This document shows, in pieces, positions 1 through 8,204 of a DNA stretch of 64,000 nucleotides (position 1 is its first letter; every line of letters starts with the position of its first letter). This DNA is from Fructobacillus apis. Its GTDB lineage: Bacteria; Bacillota; Bacilli; Lactobacillales; Lactobacillaceae. Made by a program: the position numbers and the translations under genes. The notes below the pieces were generated by a model, which saw nothing but the letters and a program-made list of their open reading frames with translations, did no database searches and had not been told where the DNA came from. Location of the stretch: the NCBI RefSeq assembly GCF_023893635.1, contig NZ_JAMWYK010000005.1, forward strand, positions 23,035-87,034, given 5' to 3'.

Positions 1-468
1 GACCGGCTTCAAGTCCTGCGTTTTCAAGTAGTTGTAGACGTGGTGAACACCAAACTTCACCACTTCCACTGGCAACTTGTAAGAGCCGAGGCGGGGGTGG
101 CGCTTTGATGAGTCGACAACCCAGATGTTTTTGTGGGAGTTCATGGCGACAATTTTCTCAAAGAGAAGGGCGGCACCACCACCCTTGATTCCGTTCAAGT
201 CAGGGTCGACTTCGTCGGCCCCGTCAACAGTGATGTCGATGTGGTCAACGGCGTCGATGTCGACGACCTTCAGACCGAAGCCCAAGGCCAACTGCTGAGT
301 TTGACCAGAAGTGGCCACGCAGGTAATGTCCATCGATTCTTCGTGGGCCTTTTTGGCCAACAAATCGATAAAGATGGAGGCGGTTGAACCCGATCCAAGG
401 CCAACAATGGCTTGGTTTGGGATCAAATCAACGGCCATCTGAGCAGCTTTTACTTTATGGTCATCCAT
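1..468 (-). CDS. rpiA: Ribose-5-phosphate isomerase A (partial, C-terminus off window)
   Basis: Interconverts ribose-5-phosphate and ribulose-5-phosphate in the cytosolic pentose phosphate pathway. Translating the minus strand from the ATG at 468 gives 156 codons open to the window edge, about two thirds of a usual RpiA of roughly 228 residues. Visible family motifs are GSGSTA at residues 25-30, DGADEVD at 82-88 (catalytic acid region) and KGGGAA at 95-100, followed by the EKIVA segment. A strong GGAGG lies just upstream of the start. The gene is divergent from ribokinase, so the pair likely handles ribose and nucleoside-derived pentose. The identification is secure; only the missing 3' end is unknown. 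Confidence 0.95.
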   Translation of the reverse strand, partial: MDDHKVKAAQMAVDLIPNQAIVGLGSGSTASIFIDLLAKKAHEESMDITCVATSGQTQQLALGFGLKVVDIDAVDHIDITVDGADEVDPDLNGIKGGGAALLFEKIVAMNSHKNIWVVDSSKRHPRLGSYKLPVEVVKFGVHHVYNYLKTQDLKPV

Positions 469-625
469 CACACAATCCTCCATCAAAAGTTAACAATCTG
501 TTTCCATTATAGCAGATAAAACCTTGATACTTCGGGACTGATTTCCGATTTCCGCTGAAAACGGCGCCTGTTTCTTGTAAAATAAGAGATGAAATCAACT
601 TTAGATAGAAAGAATTGGGATTAGC

Positions 626-1561
626 ATGAAAAAGCAAGTAACCATTGTTGGTTCAACGAACATTGATAAGGTCACTCGAGTGCCGCGTCTCGCGCTATCT
701 GGCGAAACGCTTTCCACACCCCAACACCAAGAAGAAGTGATGGGAGGAAAGGGGCTCAACCAAGCCGTTGCCATCGCACGCTCTGGTGCAAAGGCCAACT
801 TCATCACCAAGGTCGGGTCTGACTTTGACCTCAGCCAAAAAGTTAATGAAGAAAACTTAAACCTGGAATACGTCCTTCGCTCCGAGAAGTTCGAAACGGG
901 GCAGGCTTACATCACGGTCTCAAAGGCAACGGGTGATAATATCATCTACGTCTACGAGGGCGCAAACGGCGATTTGTCTGCCAAGGATATCTGGGACCAG
1001 CAAGAAGCCTTGAAGGGTTCTGATTTCTGCTTAACGCAACTTGAGATTCCTTTGGAAACGGCCTTGACGGCCTTTAAAGAGGCAAAGGCAGCCGGGGTGA
1101 CCACGGTGTTAAATCCGGCACCGGTTCCGGACCAAGACGACTTGCCAAAGGCTTTGTTGGAACAAACGGATTTGATCATTCCAAACGAGCACGAAGCGGC
1201 GTTGATCACGGATATTCCGGTTTCAGACCGCGCGTCGTTGATTGCAAACGCCAACTACTTCTTTGATTTGGGCTTGAAGCACGTGTTGATTACCCTCGGT
1301 GATAAGGGGGCCTTCTACAAGTCTGCTTCAGGTAAGGAAGTGATGGTGCCCGCCATCAAGACCACAGCAATCGATACGACTGCCGCTGGGGACACCTTCA
1401 TCGGGGCCTTGCTTTCCCGCTTGTCACCATCATTTGACAACGTGGAAGGAGCGATTCGTTACGCGGTCGCGGCCTCGTCACTCACGGTGTCACAAGCAGG
1501 AGCGCTGCCATCCATTCCGGTTGAAAACGACGTCTTGGCCCAGTTGCCGAAGATGAGCTAA
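626..1561 (+). CDS. rbsK: Ribokinase (PfkB family)
   Basis: Phosphorylates D-ribose to ribose-5-phosphate using ATP. The 311-residue protein matches the usual length and shows the PfkB signatures: the N-terminal VGSTNID strand, the GGKGLNQA glycine motif at 40-47 that closes over the sugar, NPAP near 163, and the C-terminal DTTAAGDTF motif at 250-258 with the catalytic Asp at 256. It is divergent from rpiA, whose product uses ribose-5-phosphate, which supports ribose rather than another sugar, although PfkB specificity cannot be proved from motifs. No rbs transport genes are in view. The spacer to the next gene is 17 nt, so co-transcription with the small gene at 1579 is likely. Confidence 0.9.
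   Translation: MKKQVTIVGSTNIDKVTRVPRLALSGETLSTPQHQEEVMGGKGLNQAVAIARSGAKANFITKVGSDFDLSQKVNEENLNLEYVLRSEKFETGQAYITVSKATGDNIIYVYEGANGDLSAKDIWDQQEALKGSDFCLTQLEIPLETALTAFKEAKAAGVTTVLNPAPVPDQDDLPKALLEQTDLIIPNEHEAALITDIPVSDRASLIANANYFFDLGLKHVLITLGDKGAFYKSASGKEVMVPAIKTTAIDTTAAGDTFIGALLSRLSPSFDNVEGAIRYAVAASSLTVSQAGALPSIPVENDVLAQLPKMS
815..826 (+). repeat. 12-mer GGGTYTGACTTT (C form), copy 1
   Basis: Exact copy inside rbsK, encoding GSDF. Confidence 0.5.
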
Positions 1562-1578
1562 GAAGACGGAGGTGAATC

Positions 1579-1920
1579 TTGAAAATCAAAGACATTAAAC
1601 TGAGACGAAAAGATTACTGGGTTTCCGTTGAACCGATTGAAACGCCCGAAGAGGCGCTGAAGGAAAACGAAGGCTCCAATTCCGAGTACCCGAACCAGGT
1701 AATGGATTACCGGGTGCTGTCCTTTACCTTCGAAGACTACTTGATCATCGAGTGGGCCAAGGCCTTTCCGGGTCCCAACCCGCTCGACATCCTGCCCAGC
1801 CGAATGCAAGAAGATGACGTGACTGGCCTAGATATGAGCCACGGCATCATCTCCTTTGAAACCAAGGGGGCGAAGGATGACCGTGATTATAGGGTGACGA
1901 TTAACACGGTCCGGTCGTAA
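1579..1920 (+). CDS. Conserved-looking hypothetical protein, 113 aa
   Basis: I do not recognise this protein. The start is taken as TTG at 1579 because a strong GGAGGTG sits 6 nt upstream and no ATG fits. The product is 113 residues, acidic, rich in aromatic and charged residues, with no signal peptide or membrane segment, and looks like a small soluble alpha/beta domain. It starts 17 nt after rbsK and is probably translated from the same mRNA. No function is assigned. Confidence 0.7.
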   Translation: MKIKDIKLRRKDYWVSVEPIETPEEALKENEGSNSEYPNQVMDYRVLSFTFEDYLIIEWAKAFPGPNPLDILPSRMQEDDVTGLDMSHGIISFETKGAKDDRDYRVTINTVRS

Positions 1921-1945
1921 GTTCTTTCTATAATAAGGGCTGGCG

Positions 1946-1984
1946 TTTACTTTTAAAGAGAAGAACAGCCTTTTTAAAAGTAAG
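1946..1984. repeat. 11-bp inverted repeat upstream of lepB
   Basis: TTACTTTTAAA at 1947-1957 and its exact complement TTTAAAAGTAA at 1973-1983 flank a 15-nt loop; GGCTG/CAGCC with a T run lies inside the same segment. It could terminate the rbsK unit or act as an operator or leader structure for lepB. A TATAAT-like hexamer sits at 1929-1934. Confidence 0.4.
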
Positions 1985-2040
1985 AAAAGCGCTTGCGCCT
2001 TTATAAACAAACGAGTAAGCTTAGGTTGAGGGATAAGAAA

Positions 2041-2664
2041 ATGAAGAAATTATTTGCATTTATCTGGAACTGGGTTGTTCCAATCGCCATTGGTATTTTG
2101 GCTTACGTAGCCATCACTACTTTTTGGATTAACATCGTCACGATTAACGGTGACTCAATGGACCCTAACTTGTTAGACCAACAAAAGGTTTTGGTTCAAA
2201 AGACACAAAACGTGAAGCGCGGTGACGTGGTCGTCTTCGACGCCCGCGAAGAAGATCCTCGCATCAAGACTGGTAACAAGGACTACGTCAAGCGCGTAAT
2301 CGCCGTTGCCGGTGACACAGTTTCTTACAAGAACGGTGACCTCTACGTCAACGACAAGAAGGTCGATGAATCCTACATCAGCTCAGACGAGCGTAATGCT
2401 GGAACGGCCTCATCATTTGGTTCAAGCTGGAACCTTGATTCATTGGCCAAGACGGGCCTTTGGTCAGCTGAAGACCAAAAGGAAACGGTTGTGCCAAAGG
2501 ACTCCTACTTCGTATTGGGAGACCATCGTTCCGTTTCAAACGATTCCCGTTACTTCGGATACATCCACAAGAAGCACGTCATCGGAAAGATTCACGTACC
2601 ATTCTGGTACTCATCAACGGTGAAGAACAACATCTCAAAGGATAGCGATCACTATTTCGCTTAA
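2041..2664 (+). CDS. lepB: Type I signal peptidase
   Basis: Membrane-bound serine protease that removes signal peptides from exported proteins. The start is the ATG at 2041, after a purine-rich GAGGG; upstream in-frame codons lack a binding site. The 207-residue product has one N-terminal membrane segment (about residues 8-30) and an extracytoplasmic catalytic domain. The nucleophile is Ser39 in NGDSMDP and the general base is Lys84 in DYVKRVIAVAGD; the conserved GDHRSVSNDSR box is near the C-terminus. It stands alone, just upstream of the secreted surface-protein locus whose products it would process. Confidence 0.95.
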   Translation: MKKLFAFIWNWVVPIAIGILAYVAITTFWINIVTINGDSMDPNLLDQQKVLVQKTQNVKRGDVVVFDAREEDPRIKTGNKDYVKRVIAVAGDTVSYKNGDLYVNDKKVDESYISSDERNAGTASSFGSSWNLDSLAKTGLWSAEDQKETVVPKDSYFVLGDHRSVSNDSRYFGYIHKKHVIGKIHVPFWYSSTVKNNISKDSDHYFA

Positions 2665-2689
2665 TCCAATAAAAAAGATTTTAATTTAA

Positions 2690-2701
2690 AAAGTCAGACC
2701 C
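2690..2701 (-). repeat. 12-mer GGGTYTGACTTT (C form), copy 2
   Basis: Exact copy on the minus strand, forming one arm of the lepB terminator. Confidence 0.7.
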
Positions 2702-2722
2702 GACCGGGCCTGGCTTTTTTTT
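2692..2722 (+). terminator. Terminator after lepB
   Basis: A 10-bp stem (2692-2701 with 2706-2715, one mismatch) is followed by a run of T. Its left arm contains one copy of the repeated 12-mer described in the findings. Confidence 0.85.
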
Positions 2723-2936
2723 GCGCCCCTTTAAACAATTCTATTCTGGTGTTACCATGGACGTGGGTTAAAAAATTTGAAATATAACCGCATCTTTTAA
2801 TGTTCAATTTTTATAATAATTGTAATATTTAAGTTGATAATACGTCGTTGGTTTCTAAAGAACAAACCCTAATTTATTATATTGAGACCCGTCCTTATGC
2901 GGTCTATACACTTTTATTAAAACTGTTGCTTTTATA
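2723..2936. other. AT-rich intergenic region before the surface locus
   Basis: No coding frame is supported here. The stretch is markedly AT-rich. It holds ATTGTAATAT at 2819-2828, repeated at 2973-2982 by the start of the next transcript, and a weak AGACC/GGTCT hairpin at 2885-2905. Confidence 0.5.
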
Positions 2937-2965
2937 TTGACAACCGAAATAAAAGGGCATAAATT
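2937..2965 (+). promoter_or_regulatory. Promoter of the secreted WxL-like gene, with operator-like palindrome
   Basis: TTGACA at 2937-2942, a 17-nt spacer, then TAAATT at 2960-2965. Immediately downstream, 2970-2983 is an inverted repeat TATATT-GT-AATATA, well placed to be a repressor site at the transcription start. Confidence 0.55.
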
Positions 2966-3007
2966 TACATATATTGTAATATAAATGCAAAGAAGAGGAC
3001 GAATATA

Positions 3008-3607
3008 ATGAAGAATTTTAAGAAGCTTAACTTAGCTGTTGCTACTTTGGCTGTTGCATCTGCAATGGCACCTGTTTCAGCATTTGCTGCTGACACAAAC
3101 AACTCAAAGGAAATGACGGGTCATTCATCAATTGAATTTACTGGAACAGATGGTGACATTACTTTGCAACAAGCACCAGACTTCGAATTCAAGTCACATG
3201 ATTTGGCTGGTTTGAAGAACACCAAGGAATTTACTGCTGATGGTTCTACGTTCAAGGTATTGAACTTGTCAGGTAACGACAAGGGTTACTACATCACTGC
3301 CCAAGCTTCTGATTTGAAGACTGAAGGTGATGCATACACTTTGCCAACTGACCAGTTCTTCCTTCAAGCAACAAACGGTGATGAATCACAAAGCTCAATC
3401 AAGGGAAACATGACAGGATTTGATGCTTTGGACATCTTCAACAAGAAGCAAACTGTTGCAGTTGGAAACAAGGATGCGAACGGTACGATCGAATCTGGTA
3501 AGACGAACGCCAAGTTGACGCTTAAGAACGATAACGTTAAGGCATTGGCTTACAAGGGAACGATTGATTACACGTTGAACAACGGCCCAGTGAGCTCAGA
3601 CAAGTAA
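3008..3607 (+). CDS. Secreted WxL-like surface protein (small, Tyr variant)
   Basis: Exported, probably wall-associated protein of 199 residues. It has a classical signal peptide (KK, hydrophobic run, cleavage after SAFA near residue 27). The mature part resembles a WxL domain: ITLQQAPDFEF near the start, then two regions matching the WxL motifs except that tryptophan is replaced by tyrosine: GYYITAQ mid-protein and IDYTLNNGP at the C-terminus. WxL domains bind peptidoglycan or a DUF916/DUF3324 partner; such a partner gene follows directly. The C-terminal end closely parallels that of the large protein at 4825. A strong hairpin terminator separates it from the next gene, so it may be made in excess. 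The WxL-like assignment is by motif and context; function in adhesion is inferred. Confidence 0.75.
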   Translation: MKNFKKLNLAVATLAVASAMAPVSAFAADTNNSKEMTGHSSIEFTGTDGDITLQQAPDFEFKSHDLAGLKNTKEFTADGSTFKVLNLSGNDKGYYITAQASDLKTEGDAYTLPTDQFFLQATNGDESQSSIKGNMTGFDALDIFNKKQTVAVGNKDANGTIESGKTNAKLTLKNDNVKALAYKGTIDYTLNNGPVSSDK

Positions 3608-3614
3608 TGAACGG

Positions 3615-3640
3615 CGGGCAGAAGCTTCTGCCCGTTTTTC
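3615..3640 (+). terminator. Terminator or attenuator after the small WxL-like gene
   Basis: Perfect 20-nt palindrome at 3615-3634 followed by TTTTT. Read-through would supply the two downstream surface genes. Confidence 0.85.
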
Positions 3641-3673
3641 TTTCGATGCGCTTTTTAGAAAGGAGATGGGCAC

Positions 3674-4776
3674 ATGAAGAAACTCTCTGTCCTGCTGGCA
3701 TTCTTAGCTAGCTTAGTAATTTTTGGAGGCCAAATGGCTTCCGCAAACGATACGGATTCAAAGTTTAATGTTGAAGTTGTAAAAAACGACAAACAACGCG
3801 ACAATTCAAATTCTTGGTACGATTTGAAGTTGAATCCAAATGAATCAACAACCTTGACGTTGAAGGTCACAAACCGTGATACGTCGGCTTCAACTTTTGA
3901 TTTAGTTGCTTCACAGGCAACGACTGGTACTGGTATGACCATGTCAGCCAGTGATCCAATTGCAAAGGTCCAAAACGCGGTGATTCCATCGTTGCGTTTG
4001 GGTAATCAAATGCTGAGTTTTGACTCTTCTTCTGTAACCATTAATCCTGGTGAAACGAAGGAAATCAACTCGCACGTTCAAATGCCAGATCGTGAATTAC
4101 CTGGTTCTTGGTTGGGGGACTGTACGTTCAAAAGCGTGTAACTAGTCGGGCTGCTAACGGGTACACCAACCGATTTTCTTACTTAGCCTACGTTCAGTTA
4201 TCCAACACGGATGCTGTCACAAAGGCAGATCTTTCTTTGAAAAACGTTTTTTACAAAGAACAGGGACAAACTGGTAGAGTTAATATTGCGCTTCAAAACG
4301 ATAAGCAAGGTTATGTTGGCAACGCTAGCTCAACGGTCGCTTTGCACCAAAAGGGTCAAAGCAACAACGAAGTCGTCTATAATCAAAAAAACCAATCGAT
4401 TGCGAATGGTTCAATCTTTACTTATCAGGTACCAACTAAGAAGTTGTCAGCCGGTAAGACTTACGTTGCTGATATCACCATTCACGATGAAAAGAACAAC
4501 TTAACTTGGCACTGGAGCAAAGAATTTAAGACTTCTGCTCTTTTGCCGGTTACTGGTTGGGCAAACAATAGCCCGTTAACCCGTGATTATCACTGGCTCT
4601 GGTGGTTGTTGTTAATCCCAGCATTAATCTGGTTCTTTATCATCTGGCGTCGAAACCGCAAGATGGTTGATATCATCGAAATTGTTTCAGGAAACCGATT
4701 CGAACGTCGTGTTTCGTACAAGGTTTACAAGCAAATGCTGAAGGATGGCATTGTTGTTCTCCTGAAAAATAAATAA
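3674..4776 (+). pseudogene. DUF916/DUF3324 WxL-interacting membrane protein, frameshifted
   Basis: Families with DUF916 plus DUF3324 anchor WxL proteins to the cell surface. The first frame (3674-4141) encodes a signal peptide ending near ASAN and the DUF916 immunoglobulin-like part; the second (frame of 4120-4776) encodes the rest of DUF3324, a C-terminal membrane helix (WLWWLLLIPALIWFFIIW) and a basic cytoplasmic tail. The two parts join at five G at 4114-4118. One extra G would restore one 367-residue protein reading GSWLGGLYVQKR, as expected for the family. So the gene is disrupted, phase-variable, decoded by a -1 slip on GGG, or carries a sequencing error. It lies between the two WxL-like genes, a typical surface-complex arrangement. 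SD is AAAGGAG before the ATG. Confidence 0.8.
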
Positions 4777-4824
4777 AATACACTCGCCTAATGAGAGAAT
4801 TTTAGAGGGAAAGGAGGGCGCACG

Positions 4825-6693
4825 ATGAAGAAGATGCTATTAGTATTGGCAGCTTTGTGCGGCCTCTTTTTCGTACATACAGAAAATGCATCGGCAAATT
4901 ATACAAACCACACCGACAACACTGGACAAGTAACTGGTGAAAAAGGGGCGACCTACTACAATGTTTCCTCGTGGGAGGAAATGTTTGATGCTTACAGCGA
5001 TTCCGACGAGTCAACCGTTTACTTGAATGTGACGGATGATATAAAAGGCTCACAGGACGCCTACACTGGAGAGCGTGTTTCGGAAGGAAAGAGTCTCAAA
5101 ATCATCGGAAATGGTCATACCCTTTATTTTGGCCAGTACGCAGATCCGACGCGCGGGACAAGTATTGGAGAAAGTTCTTCAAAAACGTCCGGGTTTTACG
5201 CTGATCGTAAACAATTGACTAGTAAGACAACGATGACGCTTGAAAATGCAAAGTGGGTTAATAGTATTAACTACGGTATCTTTGAAGTGTCTGGTGATGC
5301 TTCGGTAACAACGGTTTATAAGGATGTTACAGAAACAAACGGTGCCGTTCTTGGTGGAACAGCTATCATGAACCGAGCTGGTGCAATTAAGTTCTACGGC
5401 ACGAATACCTTTAACATTACCGGAGCCCTTGGAAAGGACTGGGGAAGCGGTAAGCAAGACCCTACGAAATTTGGCGCAAAGCTGACAGAGGGTGGGGGAT
5501 ATGTTAACGCCAATTGGATTCAGGGTGGTAATGACATCACGGTTTACGATGGTTCCACAACGGTAAATTCAAATGCGATGTATCAGAAAACAATCCACCA
5601 CTTTGACTCCTCTAATTTTGATGACCAATTAACCGTTAAATCAAACGCTAAAATGGTTTGGAACTTGGATAACGTTTGGTTTTTGGAAGAACGTCCGGTC
5701 AAATCAAAGACTTGGAACATTGAAGACAATGCCCAATTCTTGATTAATGGAACCAAGAACACTTGTCGTTCAACGATTGAAAATGAATGGTTTGGTCGTG
5801 GAGCGGAAGCTGACCCATGGACCGTTAATGTTGGGAAGAAAGGTGTCTTTGACGCCCAGACTGCCGGAGCAATCAATTTGCTGACTTATGGTAATCGAAA
5901 TGTTGCTTGGAATGTTGCCTCACGAGGAACATTTGCAATCCGCAACTTATCAACTGATCAACCATTGGTTACTGGCCGTTTCGGAACCGGAATCAACCTT
6001 GCTAAGAATGCACACATGGTTCTTCAAGCGAATAATCAGATTTTTAAAAACCTAAGTGATCCGATTAATTTGAACGGATCAGGTTTGCCGGTCTCTACTT
6101 CACGGAACTTCGATGGAAGTAATGCGACAAAGGGGCCCGAATCAATTGGTCGTATTGGAATGGCCTTTGGATTGGGAAGCTTTTTAAGTCCTGAATACCC
6201 AAAGAGCCTTTTAACCGAGTTGCAAAATGCCCATTACATTGAATGGGGCCATGGGACACCGGTTGTTTCATTTGGACAAAGCATTCTGGATCGTTTATTT
6301 AAATTTAGTTCTGATAGTTTGCCGAAGTCGGGCCTTTCAGCCTTTATCCCGGGACAGGACAAGATGAGCTTTACAGTCAATTCGAATATGGCTGACCCAG
6401 ATGTTTCTGTCCAAGCTCGAATCAGTAAGCAGTCGATGCCTAACACCTTCCATTACTCATGGATGGATAATAAGGGCAACGTTACAGGTCTTTCTTCGGA
6501 TCCAAAAACAATTTGGACAATGAAGGACGGATACGACTATCGAGAAGATTTCTCTGGTTATAATTACACAGCAAACTATGATCGTAATCATGGATTGATG
6601 TTGCAAACCACAAATCAATTAAAATCTGGGACGTATGATGATGCGACGATTGACTATACGTTAGTTGATGGTCCTACTAGTTCAGACGACTAA
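4825..6693 (+). CDS. Large secreted WxL-like protein with pectate-lyase-like adhesive domain
   Basis: A 622-residue exported protein with a signal peptide (cleavage near ENASA-N, about residue 24). Residues of about 45-250 resemble the pectate-lyase-like adhesive fold found in lactobacillal surface proteins: a W..M.DAY segment, a LNVTDDI strand, a LKIIGNGHTLYF strand, then repeated short beta strands. The extreme C-terminus ends SGTYDDATIDYTLVDGP, which aligns with the WxL terminal motif but with Tyr in place of Trp, as in the small protein at 3008. There is no LPXTG sorting signal, so attachment would depend on the WxL-like domain and the DUF916 partner. A role in adhesion or wall binding is inferred. 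SD is AAAGGAGGG. Confidence 0.75.
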   Translation: MKKMLLVLAALCGLFFVHTENASANYTNHTDNTGQVTGEKGATYYNVSSWEEMFDAYSDSDESTVYLNVTDDIKGSQDAYTGERVSEGKSLKIIGNGHTLYFGQYADPTRGTSIGESSSKTSGFYADRKQLTSKTTMTLENAKWVNSINYGIFEVSGDASVTTVYKDVTETNGAVLGGTAIMNRAGAIKFYGTNTFNITGALGKDWGSGKQDPTKFGAKLTEGGGYVNANWIQGGNDITVYDGSTTVNSNAMYQKTIHHFDSSNFDDQLTVKSNAKMVWNLDNVWFLEERPVKSKTWNIEDNAQFLINGTKNTCRSTIENEWFGRGAEADPWTVNVGKKGVFDAQTAGAINLLTYGNRNVAWNVASRGTFAIRNLSTDQPLVTGRFGTGINLAKNAHMVLQANNQIFKNLSDPINLNGSGLPVSTSRNFDGSNATKGPESIGRIGMAFGLGSFLSPEYPKSLLTELQNAHYIEWGHGTPVVSFGQSILDRLFKFSSDSLPKSGLSAFIPGQDKMSFTVNSNMADPDVSVQARISKQSMPNTFHYSWMDNKGNVTGLSSDPKTIWTMKDGYDYREDFSGYNYTANYDRNHGLMLQTTNQLKSGTYDDATIDYTLVDGPTSSDD

Positions 6694-6706
6694 TAAAACT
6701 TACGAA

Positions 6707-6735
6707 AAGAACCGCTGTGATGCGGTTCTTTTTTT
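6707..6735 (+). terminator. Terminator closing the surface locus
   Basis: Nine-bp stem AAGAACCGC/GCGGTTCTT with a 6-nt loop, followed by T7. Confidence 0.9.
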
Positions 6736-6743
6736 GTGTATCG

Positions 6744-6768
6744 AAAAAGACCGGCGGAGCCGGTCTTT
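6744..6768 (-). terminator. Terminator of the DUF536-like gene (bidirectional)
   Basis: Ten-bp stem 6746-6755 with 6759-6768, loop GGA; on the minus strand it is followed by a T run. Confidence 0.85.
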
Positions 6769-6785
6769 GTTTTTAGATGGGAAAA

Positions 6786-7277
6786 TTACTTTTTCTTTTT
6801 ACGAGACCACCAGTGCTTCTTTTGGTCTTCTTCCATTTCGATTCGTTGCACACGGGATGTCACCTTGTCCAACTGGCTCAACGTTGCCATTTGAAGGTGC
6901 TGTTGCTGGTCCACTGTCGTTTGGGACTTCTCCAAGTTGGATTCCGCACTCTTCAGGCTCGCCTTCAAGGTCGCGATGTGTTCCTGGCGGTCTTCCAATT
7001 GCTGATCTTTGTATCCGAGCTGCGATTCGAGCATCTGCAACTTCATCTTAAGAATCTCAACTTCAGCTTCCGTTTCAGCGTTCAATGAACCAAGATAAGC
7101 GTCGTTTTGAGGCTTCAAGGCCGCCAACTCGTCTTCTGTGTATGTTCCGTTCAAATCGATTCCACGCAACTTTGCACGGTGGAAGACCGTTTCGCGGTCA
7201 ACACCGAGGTACAAAACAAGTTCTGCGGTTGAACCAAACGTATAGTAATCAATCATATTTTCGCGTTTAACTTTCAA
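6786..7277 (-). CDS. DUF536-like HTH/coiled-coil protein
   Basis: Cytosolic protein with an N-terminal helix-turn-helix-like segment (STAELVLYLGVDRETVFHRAKLRGI), a long heptad-rich coiled coil over roughly residues 60-140, and a very basic aromatic tail (KKHWWSRKKKK). This architecture matches DUF536 proteins, found on plasmids and chromosomes of lactic acid bacteria and often linked to replication or partition; the role is unproven. I prefer the TTG at 7277 because GGAGG lies 8 nt upstream; an ATG at 7292 lies before that site and has only weak complementarity. The 5' untranslated region is about 120 nt and holds two hairpins. Confidence 0.75.
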   Translation of the reverse strand: MKVKRENMIDYYTFGSTAELVLYLGVDRETVFHRAKLRGIDLNGTYTEDELAALKPQNDAYLGSLNAETEAEVEILKMKLQMLESQLGYKDQQLEDRQEHIATLKASLKSAESNLEKSQTTVDQQQHLQMATLSQLDKVTSRVQRIEMEEDQKKHWWSRKKKK

Positions 7278-7297
7278 CTGACTAACCTCCATTGGAC

Positions 7298-7378
7298 ACA
7301 GCCTTTTCGTGCTGGCTGTTTGTCTGAGTCAAAGAGTTGGTAGGCTTCATTAACCACAATTAAGAGATGGAATCTCTT
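7298..7378 (-). promoter_or_regulatory. Two hairpins in the leader of the DUF536-like gene
   Basis: Reading the minus strand, AAGAGAT/ATCTCTT (7362-7378, loop 3) is followed by ACAGCC/GGCTGT (7298-7319), the latter about 8 nt before the ribosome binding site. They could attenuate or control translation. No known riboswitch fold is recognised. Confidence 0.4.
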
Positions 7379-7404
7379 TTCTTCGGCTAACCCTACAATG
7401 GTTT

Positions 7405-7413
7405 ATTATACCA
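7405..7413 (-). promoter_or_regulatory. Extended -10 promoter of the DUF536-like gene
   Basis: TGG-TATAAT on the minus strand, with no good -35. Confidence 0.45.
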
Positions 7414-7538
7414 AAAAACATTGTTAGGGCGGGCTTTGTGGGGATAAATTTATAAAAACGCAAGACTCTTCCATGAAAAGCGAAAATTAAGTGTGCTATC
7501 ATTGAGAAGAAGATTAGAATGGTTAAAAGGAGGACAAC

Positions 7539-7973
7539 ATGTTCATCACCATTATTTTTAACGCCGTTTGGGTCGGCGTTCTGGCTGGTATCTTGGGCTT
7601 CTTGGTCCAATCCGGATGGAAAAACGTTGTGAAAAGCGAAGAAGATAAAAAGACAGAAGCCTTGAGTATTGGAGCGGGGATCTTCATCGATCTCGGTAAG
7701 ATGCGCCTGTTCTTATTGTCTATCCTGATGGGAATTATTTTTGTCATTTGGGCTAATTACGATTCAGCCATTACCGATGGATCAGGAACGGTCTTCGGGT
7801 TCATTGTTTGGTTGGCTACGGAGGGAATCTATGAACCTGTCTTCAAGAAGAAGGACTGGTTCTTCCACAAGCCATGGCAGCAAGTTGTTTCGCACATTTT
7901 GGCCTTTATCTTGTGGGGCTGGACCATCTACTTGGTGGCCATTGGTTTGCCAATCTCCGGTGTTTATTTCTAA
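7539..7973 (+). CDS. Small integral membrane protein, 144 aa, unknown function
   Basis: I do not recognise the family. The product has about four hydrophobic segments (near residues 4-22, 52-70, 85-100 and 118-140), separated by short charged loops including a KSEEDKKTE cytoplasmic stretch. An excellent AAAGGAGG lies before the ATG. It stands alone between terminators, so it is a single transcript. No catalytic motif is visible. Confidence 0.7.
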   Translation: MFITIIFNAVWVGVLAGILGFLVQSGWKNVVKSEEDKKTEALSIGAGIFIDLGKMRLFLLSILMGIIFVIWANYDSAITDGSGTVFGFIVWLATEGIYEPVFKKKDWFFHKPWQQVVSHILAFILWGWTIYLVAIGLPISGVYF

Positions 7974-8003
7974 GCGAAGGTGCTTATGTTTTAATTGTTA
8001 GTG

Positions 8004-8030
8004 AAAAGAGGCAAAAAAGCCTCTTTTTTC
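8004..8030 (+). terminator. Terminator after the 4-TM protein gene
   Basis: Stem AAAAGAGGC/GCCTCTTTT, loop of six A, then T run. Confidence 0.9.
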
Positions 8031-8078
8031 TTTGTTGTCATTCGAAATATGAGAGCTTTCATATCGATTTGGAATATT

Positions 8079-8096
8079 TACGAACAAATGTTCGTA
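8079..8096. promoter_or_regulatory. SOS/LexA-type operator
   Basis: TACGAAC-AAAT-GTTCGTA: 7-bp inverted arms that match the Gram-positive SOS box CGAAC-N4-GTTCG. It lies about 30 nt upstream of a TATAAT at 8126-8131 that precedes the XRE gene. It could instead be the XRE protein's own operator. Confidence 0.55.
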
Positions 8097-8204
8097 TTTT
8101 TGTGGTAAATGGTGAGGGAAGCGGGTATAATATAGACAGAAATCGAAGAAATGAAAGAACCTGCCTCCCACTAGATCGCGAAGCGATAGATAGGAAGGTG
8201 TTAT

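Noticed and set aside
4108-4776. Second DUF916 frame as an independent gene
   Set aside because: Starts mid-domain with no binding site; it is the 3' part of the frameshifted gene.
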